This document shows positions 1 through 7,956 of a stretch of 28,356 bases of DNA, one piece after another. The stretch is taken from the NCBI GenBank assembly GCA_902478945.1, contig CABSMX010000015.1:1-28356 (forward strand), given 5' to 3'. Both the position numbers and the translations under genes were made by a program. This stretch comes from an uncultured Collinsella sp. (GTDB lineage Bacteria > Actinomycetota > Coriobacteriia > Coriobacteriales > Coriobacteriaceae). The notes beneath the pieces were generated by a model. The model saw nothing but the letters and a program-made list of their open reading frames with translations, searched no databases and was not told where the DNA came from. Position 1 is the first letter of the stretch. Every line of letters starts with the position of its first letter.

Positions 1-56
1 ACGCCGGGCCGACTCGCTTCGGATCGGGCTCTACACCAACTTTCTCGACACTACCC
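1..56. mobile_element. probable terminus of an IS256-type insertion sequence (edge of window)
   Basis: The first ~56 bases are clearly richer in G and C than the AT-rich flippase gene they join, and they end the flippase reading frame after ~337 residues, well short of the ~420-480 usual for the family. The junction contains CTACACCAACTTTCTCGACA followed by CTACCC. From memory, this resembles terminal inverted repeats of IS256/Mutator-type elements (TACAC-N-AA-TTT..GACACTACC). No transposase gene lies in the window, so only the terminus can be proposed. It could also be a recombination or assembly junction. Confidence 0.4.
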
Positions 57-1064
57 AAAGGGCTCAACAGAGTCAGCCCATTGCCCTCCAAAGAAAAGAC
101 CAATGAGTTCCGATGCGGAAAGAGCAAAGAATACACTGGCGAAAACCCCCACAATCGACATAGTCTTTTCAACCTTATAGAAGAGGTCATATATACGATT
201 GAGATCGCCCTCAGCTGCTGAAAAAAATGATTTTAGTACTGGTCCAATTGTACTTGGAACTATCTCGATTGGATATTTAGCAAGTCTATAAGCCTTATCG
301 TAATAACCCAGAGTGGTAGATCCAAGCACAGCCCCTATAAGCATGTTGTCCAAATTTCGAATGAAATACTGAAGGACCTGAGAAAGGAACTGAAAGGAAG
401 AGAAGCGTTTAATCTTGTTAAGTGCAGATTTCATTTCCCTGTTACCAATTGGTAGGTCAATCGAAATGAGATTCCAGATAAGAACAAATAAAGCCTGTAA
501 GACAGTATTTAAAATGAGAGAGTAAACGCCCAAACCCTTAAGTGCTAGAAGTATCGCTATCAAGCTGGAGGCAAGAGAGGTAACAACGAGTCGAACGCCC
601 GACGTGAGGAACATCTTATCCCGTAAGAGAATGCCATTTGGCACCATATTTGCTGCATTAAAAACAACAGATAGAGACGCAAGGCACATCATTGGAACGT
701 ATTCCTCGTTTCCATATGCAAGCGATATGGGAAAGGAGAGGAAACAGAATGCAAAAGCCAGCACAATTCCAAGCAAAAATGTAAACGAAAGAAGACCGCT
801 GCATTCGTCATCGGAAAGATCACGGTACTGGACAACTGCGGCGCCAATTCCTACATTCGATATTACTGAAAATAGACCGAGAAACACACTGATAACGGAC
901 ATTACGCCATACTGAGCTGGGGTCAAGATTCTCGCAAGCACCATTGTTACAATCAGCGTTAAAGCCACGTTAATATACTTAGCTCCAAACTGAATGAACA
1001 TAGCAGCTCTTAAACCGGACTGCCTACGCTTGCCTGGGTTTAACTTGTGTTTAAGCACGTCCAC
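51..1064 (-). pseudogene. Wzx-type polysaccharide flippase, 3'-truncated
   Basis: This multi-spanning membrane protein belongs to the polysaccharide exporter/MATE-like (MOP) family. Such proteins flip undecaprenyl-linked repeat units across the inner membrane. Seen in the sequence: a basic N-terminus followed by AAMFIQFGAKYINVALTLIV and the family-typical segment LARILTPAQYGVMSVISVF, then repeated hydrophobic helices. The reading frame stops at TAG after 337 residues, about 100-140 short of the usual length, exactly where base composition jumps to GC-rich. I chose the GTG at 1064 because GGAGG lies about 11 nt upstream; an upstream TTG at 1082 lies before that site. It is the last gene of the polysaccharide cluster seen here, 8 nt beyond the pyruvyl-transferase/MurB gene. 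Loss of the C-terminal helices probably inactivates it, most likely by insertion of a mobile element. Confidence 0.75.
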
Positions 1065-1072
1065 GAATAGAG

Positions 1073-2989
1073 TTACCTCCAAATTCGAACTTCGAGTTTT
1101 GCCTGCTTTGCAAACAATTTATTGATAAAGATTGCCCTGTCTAAAACCGAACAAACTTCATGAAAATTGCCCCCGTTGTTAAGAAGCCAATTATTAGTTT
1201 TCTTCGAGAAAGTGATGTCTCCGTTAGATAGACCCCTTTTTCGAATAAACGTCATCGCCTTTAGTGAGCAATCGGAAAAAACGCTTCCGAAATTTGGAGC
1301 AGAGTTGTCCTGATTCTGACGACATTTGGACAATCGATTATTAACAGCTTCCCTAGAGATCGAGAGATCTTGTTTTGGAAATCTGAACGTAGCGCCTAAA
1401 ATCAAAAATTTACCGCTCTGGAAAATCGACGACCTATAGCCGAATTTGCAGTTAGCTTTGTTCATGGCAAAAGTACGCTCGCCATCAAACACATCAACGG
1501 ATTCAAGATAATCTGAAATGCAAGTACTAGCACTGGGAACTGATGCGTTCATGCAGATCAGGCCACCCAACATACCTGGAACAGAGACTAAAGGCTCAAT
1601 GCCCCCGTATCCGTTTTCATTAAGGAACGAAATCAGCTTCTGAATTCGAACTGATGCACCGATCTTAAACTTGCCGCCCCCGAGGTCTTGAATTGTGTCG
1701 TCATATTTTTTCATAGAAATGACGTCGATAAACGTACGTTCAGACACAAGCAGATTTGAGCCGCCAGAAATCACTCGGTAGATACCCCTAGGCCTGGGCA
1801 ATACAGCCAAATTATTTCCACGGATCGGCTCCCACATACGTGCCACTTTTCCGCCCATTTTGAACGTAGTCATACGATTTAATGACGTACCCTTAGTAAT
1901 AGAAATCTGCGGGGCCTTTAGGCCATCACAAATGTTGGACTCACAAAAATCAATTGCCTTCTGAAGATAGACCTGGGAGCGCTCTCGCATTTTAATCCAG
2001 CAGTTGTCGAAATCTGAAAATGTGTCTGACTGCTCCAAGCAACTGGTCAAATCCTTAGATTCACCTACAGCATGATTCAACAAGCAATAAGAGCGCATAT
2101 ATTCGTTCACTTTTGTGTTTTGTCGGGCGTAAGAAGCAAACTGCTTGTGAAAGATCGATGCAAATACCGTTCCATGAAAGGTATCGGTCACAACAAAGCT
2201 TGCAGAGTCCATTAAACCTAAAAATTCAAATGGGCCAGCAGGAACGCTACAGTCGCACCATGGAAGTGAAAAACCAGCAGAAATTAACTTCAGCCCACGA
2301 GATTTCGCAAACGCCTTAATCTCTGAAATTTCCGATGGCGTCATTTTATTACCATAAGAATAAACGAGCAGATAATCACTTTCGTTTGATGGCTCCGCGA
2401 TATTACGGTAATCTTCCGAATCTAATAAAAGAGTCGGATCACACACTATCTCGACTTTATTCTTAATCAATTTTTCAACGCTCTGGGCCGTTACCGAATC
2501 TCGACAAGAGATTGAGTAGAAGGACTTAAGAGAATTTGAAAAATCGACTGAACACGAAACCTTTTCATAGTCTGCACCATTAGATGAGGGGGCGTATGAA
2601 ATTCGAGCAGCACCACCGCTAATTCCGCTACCCCAGAGTGCCGGGAAGGATGAAACGTCGTTTCTAGATAGATTCCAGATTTCGTCGCTTCCAAACACAA
2701 GCAGGTCTTTATCGTCAAAGTTGAAAGACGAAACGATTTCAAAATCAGCAAGTGCACGATTAAATGCATCGACTTTTTTTCTTTCAAATTCAATTAAATT
2801 GAAATCGCGGCATTTGATTACATTTTTTAATATATCTATTTTACTCTTTCGTACTGACCGGGCACCGGTATCGACATACCTTGGGCTGACACCCGTCATC
2901 CTCGCAAGAGCATCTCCCAAAGCAAAAGCCTGCAAAAACGCTCCACAATTGGGGCTATTGAAGAAGGTAACAATATTGGGCCTAATCAC
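1073..2989 (-). CDS. two-domain protein: polysaccharide pyruvyl transferase fused to MurB-like FAD reductase
   Basis: The product is 638 residues from the GTG at 2989, chosen because AGGAG lies 6-7 nt upstream; a longer frame from GTG 3028 lacks a site. Residues ~1-335 match the polysaccharide pyruvyl transferase family (CsaB/WcaK-like): NSPNCGAFLQAFAL near the start and the hallmark DTFHGTVFASIF later. Residues ~370-638 match the flavoprotein MurB. It has an FAD-binding GGSNLLV near 406, SVPGMLGGLICMNAS, the YR of GYRSSIF near 517, the proton-donor Ser of FGSVF near 567, a substrate-loop-like FSKKTNNWLLNNGG, and a terminal EVR whose Glu matches the catalytic Glu. Family knowledge: the first domain uses phosphoenolpyruvate to modify sugar hydroxyls; MurB reduces an enolpyruvyl ether to a D-lactyl ether with NADPH. 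Inference: the fusion may install lactyl ethers on a polysaccharide repeat unit. The gene is AT-rich and sits between wzy-like and wzx-like genes. Confidence 0.85.
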   Translation of the reverse strand: MIRPNIVTFFNSPNCGAFLQAFALGDALARMTGVSPRYVDTGARSVRKSKIDILKNVIKCRDFNLIEFERKKVDAFNRALADFEIVSSFNFDDKDLLVFGSDEIWNLSRNDVSSFPALWGSGISGGAARISYAPSSNGADYEKVSCSVDFSNSLKSFYSISCRDSVTAQSVEKLIKNKVEIVCDPTLLLDSEDYRNIAEPSNESDYLLVYSYGNKMTPSEISEIKAFAKSRGLKLISAGFSLPWCDCSVPAGPFEFLGLMDSASFVVTDTFHGTVFASIFHKQFASYARQNTKVNEYMRSYCLLNHAVGESKDLTSCLEQSDTFSDFDNCWIKMRERSQVYLQKAIDFCESNICDGLKAPQISITKGTSLNRMTTFKMGGKVARMWEPIRGNNLAVLPRPRGIYRVISGGSNLLVSERTFIDVISMKKYDDTIQDLGGGKFKIGASVRIQKLISFLNENGYGGIEPLVSVPGMLGGLICMNASVPSASTCISDYLESVDVFDGERTFAMNKANCKFGYRSSIFQSGKFLILGATFRFPKQDLSISREAVNNRLSKCRQNQDNSAPNFGSVFSDCSLKAMTFIRKRGLSNGDITFSKKTNNWLLNNGGNFHEVCSVLDRAIFINKLFAKQAKLEVRIWR

Positions 2990-3003
2990 AATTTCTCTCC
3001 TAT

Positions 3004-4215
3004 CTATAACTGAAACTCGTCGAAGCACAAACGGGTTTTACAAAGCGGCGTTGCCGCCACATACGAAAGCCCAAGCAATAAATAAATCGAATACTCAACA
3101 AGGTCATAAAGTGGATTACCGGTAATGCAGTACATCAGGAAAAAGACCTGGACTCCAACGGAAAGAACGCCTAGAGAATCAGCTCGATCTATTCGTTGTT
3201 CTGCGGTACGTTTTTGTCCAACGCAAAGAAATGCGCGAGCCACGCCTGAAAACGCCAAAATAAAGAAGAGAAGTAGACCCATAGCCCCCTCCTCAGCCAA
3301 CAGCTGAAGATACACGTTATGAGCCTTTTGAGTTAAGTTACCCGCAAGATAAAGGCGCTTTAAATCAGAAATACCGGATTGGTACAAAGTCTGCGTAAAA
3401 GAGCCCCAACCATGTCCTGTAAGAGGGCTTTCTTTCCACATTTCAATACAGATTGAGTAGTAATCACTTCGTCCGCCGAATGTTTCATCATCCGACATGC
3501 CTTGGAATCGATCGAGCACTGCAGATATAGCCGGTATATAGAGGGATACGAAATACAAAACGAGCAGTAACAGCACTGCAACAATAAACAGCTTAAAGAG
3601 GACCCCGAAAGAACCCGATTCTCTATTGAATAGGATGTACATCACAAGACAAGCCGCAAGACCAAATACCAAATGAGCACGCTTTGTAGTCGCAAGCAGC
3701 CCAATTAAAATAATCATGGAAAAGACAACCCATTGCTTTTTATTTCTAGCTGTAGAAAGCTGACTAAGAAAAAATGAAGAAATGAGCCCCCAAGCAAGGT
3801 ACATTCCGTTCATTGAATAATGCGACGTAAGGCCAGATTTATAATCATTCGCAGTTATGACCCCAGCATAAAAACTCGGCTTAAACCATCCTGAATAAAA
3901 ACCGGGAAACATAAGAAATGCAATGGTTGCCAAAGCATGAATTAGACCAAATACTGCTACTAATTTTGCGATGTAAAAAAACCACTCATCCGTATCAAGC
4001 TTCAGCAACACCCCAAGGATCGCAGTTAGCGTGAAGACAACAAGCCAAGAACTACCCCCTCCTGTTAAAAGGGCCTTACCGCGATTCACAACGACAAAGC
4101 AAAGAAACAACAAGGTCAAGACCCCAACGATCGTAAGCTTAAACTTTCTGCGTCGTCGCATCGCGCGTAAGAATGAAATCAAAAGCGCTGAACAGAGTGC
4201 GACATTTCGAATCAA
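3004..4215 (-). CDS. O-antigen polymerase/ligase-like membrane protein (Wzy/WaaL family)
   Basis: This is a 403-residue integral membrane protein with about ten hydrophobic helices and the family-typical periplasmic-loop motif GGRSDYYSICIEMWKESPL followed by TGHGWGSF. The later segment KAHNVYLQLLAEEGAMGLLLF carries the conserved H-N-x-Y-L-Q pattern of the Wzy_C domain. Such proteins polymerise lipid-linked repeat units or ligate glycans outside the membrane. Start is uncertain. The TTG at 4215 has AAGGG 7 nt upstream, but coding-like sequence (SNNLIGIHFFTGIIKGSP) continues in frame back to a TGA at 4291-4293 without any start codon. The N-terminus may therefore have been shortened by mutation. 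The 206 bp between this gene and the interrupted GT2 gene hold no other recognisable gene. Stop is 15 nt before the start of the pyruvyl-transferase/MurB gene, whose ribosome-binding site overlaps this end. Confidence 0.8.
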   Translation of the reverse strand: MIRNVALCSALLISFLRAMRRRRKFKLTIVGVLTLLFLCFVVVNRGKALLTGGGSSWLVVFTLTAILGVLLKLDTDEWFFYIAKLVAVFGLIHALATIAFLMFPGFYSGWFKPSFYAGVITANDYKSGLTSHYSMNGMYLAWGLISSFFLSQLSTARNKKQWVVFSMIILIGLLATTKRAHLVFGLAACLVMYILFNRESGSFGVLFKLFIVAVLLLLVLYFVSLYIPAISAVLDRFQGMSDDETFGGRSDYYSICIEMWKESPLTGHGWGSFTQTLYQSGISDLKRLYLAGNLTQKAHNVYLQLLAEEGAMGLLLFFILAFSGVARAFLCVGQKRTAEQRIDRADSLGVLSVGVQVFFLMYCITGNPLYDLVEYSIYLLLGLSYVAATPLCKTRLCFDEFQL

Positions 4216-4421
4216 AGGTGAGCCCTTGATGATCCCGGTAAAAAAATGGATGCCAATAAGATTGTTACTGAAACTTTGATAAGCAGAATCTCAACGTCAA
4301 TGTCCCACAAAGTCTTATTAAATGAGAAAGAGGAATTTCTATTTTTCGCCAATTTTGCCCTAACTAGTAATTAGCAATTAAAGCCTTGTTAAACAGAGAT
4401 AAATCACATAAGGCCAAAGTG

Positions 4422-5348
4422 CTACCGGCTGAATGAAGCCAGACGTTTCCTACGAATAGTCTCCTCCAAGAAACATGCAAAGGACTTTGGAGAAAAAAGT
4501 CCGGATAGCAGCAGCCGAGCACTACCCTTCAAACGGTGACCCGATTTTATATACAACCTGCCGATACGAAACGAAAACGCAGATTTAATCAAACGGCGTT
4601 CAGTCCTGCTGAATCTATCAAGATTTTGCAAGATTAAATCATCCAGCATTCTTTCGCCAACTAGTGCCTTACCGCTTGTGCTAATTCTCGAGTTTGCATC
4701 AGCGCAATAAATGGAGAGAGATTCAGGCACGCAGCCAATTTCCCATCCGTTCAAAAGCATCTTAAACAATAAAATTGAATCTTGTTTTGCAGGTGAAATG
4801 GTAAAGCCGCCAGCATCAAGCAATGCCTTTTTTCGACAGAGCCATTGGCTGGTAGCAGCTATGCAACCCGTAAATGCCTGATCAAATATACAGCTGCCTT
4901 CATAGAAGTGCTCGCTTTCCGCACAGCGAGTAATACTTCCAGATGCATCCATGGCATCACAGTAGGCGTAAACAACGCCTACTTTTGGATTAGCAAATTC
5001 CTCCAGCTGCTTTTCAATCTTTGTCGGCAAATATATATCGTCATCATCGAGAAATGCGATGTATTCACCTTTAGAATTCTTGATTCACGTGTTTCGAGCA
5101 CATGCCCCGCCCTTATTAAACTCGTGAGCAACGTAATTTAACTCGATTCCCGGGTTACAAATAAATGAGTCTATCCGCTTCTTTGTCTCGAGCTGTTGTG
5201 CAGAGCCTAGGCCGTTATCATCAACAATCACTATTTCCAAAGGACGATAAGTCTGCTCATTTAAGCTAGAAATAGCTCTGATTAGCATTTCGGAGCGAGA
5301 ATAAGTAGGGACCACAACTGTAACTAGGGCATTCAACTGATTATTCAT
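4422..5348 (-). pseudogene. GT2 glycosyltransferase interrupted by an in-frame TGA
   Basis: Two pieces in the same frame make one family-2 glycosyltransferase of about 308 residues. The N-terminal part (5348 to 5088) has TVVVPTYSRSEMLIRAISSL and IVIVDDNG. The C-terminal part has EYIAFLDDDDIYLP, with the metal-binding D-x-D, and continues to 4422. They are separated only by TGA at 5085-5087, which stands where the family has Gly in the motif A-R-N-x-G (here CARNT, stop, IKNSKGEY). A single GGA-to-TGA change explains this. The start is the ATG at 5348, which overlaps the preceding GT2 stop by 8 nt (ATGAATAA), with AGGA about 11 nt upstream. A sequencing error cannot be excluded; if real, the transferase is probably lost. 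Confidence 0.8.
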
Positions 5349-6243
5349 CTCGATATGAATCCTTAAATCTCTTTTTTGAAACACAATATCCGACCGGAGA
5401 CAGCAGGGCCGCCCATATTAAAGAACAGGGAAGATCCGTAGTCAGAGATTTGCCAAGGGCAATATTAATTGACTCGATACCAACAGCAGCCGCCACTCGT
5501 TCGCGCAATGCGCGCACACCTGCATAGCGGCCGGCCGCCTCATGGCGTTTTACGAGCGCCATACGTGTGCCAACGGGATTATTCAACCAATTCTTCCAGA
5601 TGTTCCTTGTGAGTCCTTCATCAAGATACTCACATCTATAAAACGGCTCATTGCGAACAAGAAAAAGTTCGGGAGCAACAAAGTCGTAATAAGCCGAGCC
5701 TTCAGGCATGAAACGTTCGCCCTGGACAACGGGAAACGGATGCCGCCTTAAAACATCGGTGTTAAAGACTATCGCTGTCTCGATGACGAGACCGTATTTC
5801 ATGCGCATATCGGCAAGTTCAATCTTGTCGACACCATCGGGAAACCACGCATCCAAGGCTGTTTGCTGCGCAAACAGCCTTGGATACAGAAGACCTTCTT
5901 CCGTATCCAAAGCTGTTGTGTCGCGCAAGATAGTGTCCACGGCGTTAGGCTCAAGCCAGTCATCCGAGTCCACGCAAATAAAATACTCTCCAGATGCGGT
6001 CGCAGCACCAAGATTATGTGCAACATGTTTTCCAGAGTTCGACTGTTTAATATATCGAATAGGAAAGGGCGACATGTCTAACCAAGAGGTAACCACGTTC
6101 TCGGTATCGTCAGTCGATCCATCATCTACAATGACCCATTCAAATCGAAAGTCGGACTGAGATATCAGCGATAAATATAAGCGCTCAATCTCATTAATCC
6201 GATTATAGGTCGGCGTAAATACCGTTATTAATGTGTTATCCAT
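5341..6243 (-). CDS. GT2 family glycosyltransferase
   Basis: This 300-residue protein has the nucleotide-sugar-binding fold of family GT2. The N-terminal strand is ITVFTPTYNRINEIERLYLS, followed by WVIVDDGSTDDT and the metal-binding FICVDSDDW around residues 90-98. C-terminal residues vary and give no reliable clue to donor or acceptor. Family members add one sugar to the lipid-linked repeat unit on the cytoplasmic face of the membrane. It is tightly packed: its ATG shares one base with the stop of the GT32 gene (TAATG), and its stop overlaps the start of the next GT2 gene, so translation is probably coupled. AT-rich compared with genes from the right half of the cluster. Confidence 0.88.
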   Translation of the reverse strand: MDNTLITVFTPTYNRINEIERLYLSLISQSDFRFEWVIVDDGSTDDTENVVTSWLDMSPFPIRYIKQSNSGKHVAHNLGAATASGEYFICVDSDDWLEPNAVDTILRDTTALDTEEGLLYPRLFAQQTALDAWFPDGVDKIELADMRMKYGLVIETAIVFNTDVLRRHPFPVVQGERFMPEGSAYYDFVAPELFLVRNEPFYRCEYLDEGLTRNIWKNWLNNPVGTRMALVKRHEAAGRYAGVRALRERVAAAVGIESINIALGKSLTTDLPCSLIWAALLSPVGYCVSKKRFKDSYRDE

Positions 6244-6986
6244 TAACGATTGCCCTTTATTATGCTCTTAAACGCCTTGAAAAGACTAACCCCTCTAGGA
6301 CCAACCGCTCTCATAACTTTATGCTTAAAATGCGTTGCAGGTCCAGCCCATGATCCGTCGAAATGATGAATAGCATAAGTTTTATCAGTAACGTTAATCT
6401 CATGCGTAAGGAAATCCTTTGGGCAGAAATATTCACTTGGATAAAGAGTTATCCCAGCAACTTCTTGGATGCCAGGTTTTTCTTCAAGTCCAAGTTTTTT
6501 AAGAATTTCAGTTGTACGAACAACGACAGTGGTTTGATCGTAGACACCACCAGTCTTAATAAAGTGATCTGACTCATAGGAATCGAGGATAGTCTTATAG
6601 AGGCCAAGCCCCGGATTGGCCGCAAGGCCAAGCCCCGGTGCGACAGCGCCCGCAGCACACGAGCTGAAATCCTGTTCAAAACCCATAAAAGGACCCCTTT
6701 GAACAATTTCATCGAGAGGCTTCAGAAGCTCGACATCAGTATCTAAGTAAACGCCTCCATGCTCATACAAAATCTTGAATCGCGCATAGTCGCTTGCAAA
6801 TGCCCATTTCTTTACACTAATTGCTTCGCGAACATAATCGCAGCAATTAGTATCAAAGTTTGACTCGTCCCAACGAACGATCTCGTAGCCCGGCATATAT
6901 TTTTCCCATGAAGCGATGCAGCGTTCAGCTAGAGGGGGAAGCGGATTACCGCCAAACCATATGTAATGAATCTTCCTAGGTATCAT
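6243..6986 (-). CDS. GT32-type (OCH1/capsular) glycosyltransferase
   Basis: The 247-residue product begins IPRKIHYIWFGGNPLPPLAE, the signature start of DXD-containing sugar-binding transferases (GT32, Gly_transf_sug). It continues with ASDYARFKILYEHGGVYLD, with the catalytic D-x-D in YLDTDVE. These enzymes transfer a hexose or similar sugar from a nucleotide donor. I chose the ATG at 6986 because GAGGAG lies 10 nt upstream; a TTG at 7004 in the same frame would overlap the upstream gene and lies ahead of that site. Only 4 bp separate it from the Alg13-like gene. Base composition is AT-rich, like the rest of the distal cluster. Confidence 0.88.
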   Translation of the reverse strand: MIPRKIHYIWFGGNPLPPLAERCIASWEKYMPGYEIVRWDESNFDTNCCDYVREAISVKKWAFASDYARFKILYEHGGVYLDTDVELLKPLDEIVQRGPFMGFEQDFSSCAAGAVAPGLGLAANPGLGLYKTILDSYESDHFIKTGGVYDQTTVVVRTTEILKKLGLEEKPGIQEVAGITLYPSEYFCPKDFLTHEINVTDKTYAIHHFDGSWAGPATHFKHKVMRAVGPRGVSLFKAFKSIIKGNR

Positions 6987-6990
6987 GGGG

Positions 6991-7476
6991 TTAAAGCTCC
7001 TCAATCAAACAACCCAGCTTCTTACAGAACTCCAAGTTATGACTCTTAAAATAGGCTCTACATGAAAGCTCACGGGCACGTTCTATTGCTTGAGGTAGTT
7101 CTTTAACGTCATAAATGGGCACGATACCGCCCTGACGCTCCGCGACGATGCGTACGAAGTCGGCCTGATGGTTGTTCACGTGCTCGTTAAGGTCGCCCCT
7201 GCGGGGCACGACAACGGGCACCTTACCTGCAGCCATAGCCTCGATGAAGCTCGAGGGGCCGCCGTGCGTGATCACAACATCCGCACCCTCCATGTAGCTC
7301 TTCATCTGTCGGAACGGCACGAACTGCGAGTGCTCGCAGTGGACGGGCTCGTACGTCGAGTAGCCCGTCTGGATATAGACGGGCTCATCGAGCGTCCCGT
7401 CCGCCTTGAGATCGTCAACCGCCTTGACCAAGCGGTCGAACTGCTGCTCGTGGGTGCCCACGGTCACGAATACCAT
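6991..7476 (-). CDS. Alg13-like glycosyltransferase catalytic subunit (PssE/CpsG type)
   Basis: The 161-residue protein starts MVFVTVGTHEQQFDRLVKAV and contains the GT28 C-terminal nucleotide-sugar-binding pattern VITHGGPSSFIEAMAAGKVPVVVPR. This is the soluble catalytic half of an Alg13/Alg14-type enzyme. In streptococcal capsule loci such pairs add glucose or galactose to the first lipid-linked sugar; which sugar is used here cannot be read. It lies directly after the Alg14-like partner, with AGGGAGGG six nt before the ATG. The 5' two-thirds is GC-rich like the chromosome. From roughly 7130 to the stop at 6991 the sequence turns AT-rich like all genes downstream, suggesting that the gene is a recombination mosaic. 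Confidence 0.88.
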   Translation of the reverse strand: MVFVTVGTHEQQFDRLVKAVDDLKADGTLDEPVYIQTGYSTYEPVHCEHSQFVPFRQMKSYMEGADVVITHGGPSSFIEAMAAGKVPVVVPRRGDLNEHVNNHQADFVRIVAERQGGIVPIYDVKELPQAIERARELSCRAYFKSHNLEFCKKLGCLIEEL

Positions 7477-7488
7477 GCGCGTCCCTCC

Positions 7489-7956
7489 CTAGAAGATAGA
7501 GCCGAGGTTGACGGCGCTCTTATAGACATCGAGCAGCTCTGACCACTGCACCACGAATAGGTCGGCAACGCCGTTGAGCATGCGGCCAGTCATCGTGGGC
7601 TTGTCAACGCGGTCGAAGACCTCCACGTAGACGCATTTGGACCCGAGCATCTTTCCGATCAGGAAGAACGGCACCGCAACCGCGGCACCGGAGCTGATAA
7701 TCAGGTCGGGACGCTCCTTGCGGAGCACCTTCCAGGCGAGAACAGTGTTCTTCAGCAGATTCGGGATGTTGCGGTTCGTCGGGTAGTGGCAATGGTAGAC
7801 GCGCTCCCCTTCCAGAAGGGAGCTCGCGTCCTCCTTATCGAACGTAACCCAGAACCTATCGGCAGCTTGTGACCAAATTGGCTTCAGGAGCCACATATGA
7901 GTCAGATGTCCTCCACTTGAACTCGGGATACACACCTTAGCTTTTGAAAGATTCAT
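7489..7956 (-). CDS. Alg14-like glycosyltransferase membrane-anchor subunit (PssD/CpsF type)
   Basis: The 155-residue protein carries the Alg14 signature VCIPSSSGGHLTHM near the N-terminus. Further matches are DLIISSGAAVAVPFFLIGKMLG and YVEVFDRVDKPTMTGRML. Alg14-type subunits recruit the catalytic Alg13-type partner to the membrane, where the lipid-linked acceptor is. The start ATG at 7956 immediately follows the TAG of the sugar transferase gene. The Alg13-like partner begins 12 nt after its stop, so the three genes form one translational unit. Short for the family but complete. Composition is GC-rich, belonging to the conserved promoter-proximal part of the cluster. Confidence 0.88.
   Translation of the reverse strand: MNLSKAKVCIPSSSGGHLTHMWLLKPIWSQAADRFWVTFDKEDASSLLEGERVYHCHYPTNRNIPNLLKNTVLAWKVLRKERPDLIISSGAAVAVPFFLIGKMLGSKCVYVEVFDRVDKPTMTGRMLNGVADLFVVQWSELLDVYKSAVNLGSIF

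Noticed and set aside
5085..5087. TGA recoded as glycine (as in some uncultured lineages)
   Set aside because: TGA serves as an ordinary stop elsewhere in the window, for example at the ends of glgC and fmt, so a nonsense mutation or sequencing error is more likely.
7604..7792. Small open frames overlapping the Alg14-, NusG-like and GT genes in other frames
   Set aside because: They are fully contained in well-supported genes, lack ribosome sites and show no domain.
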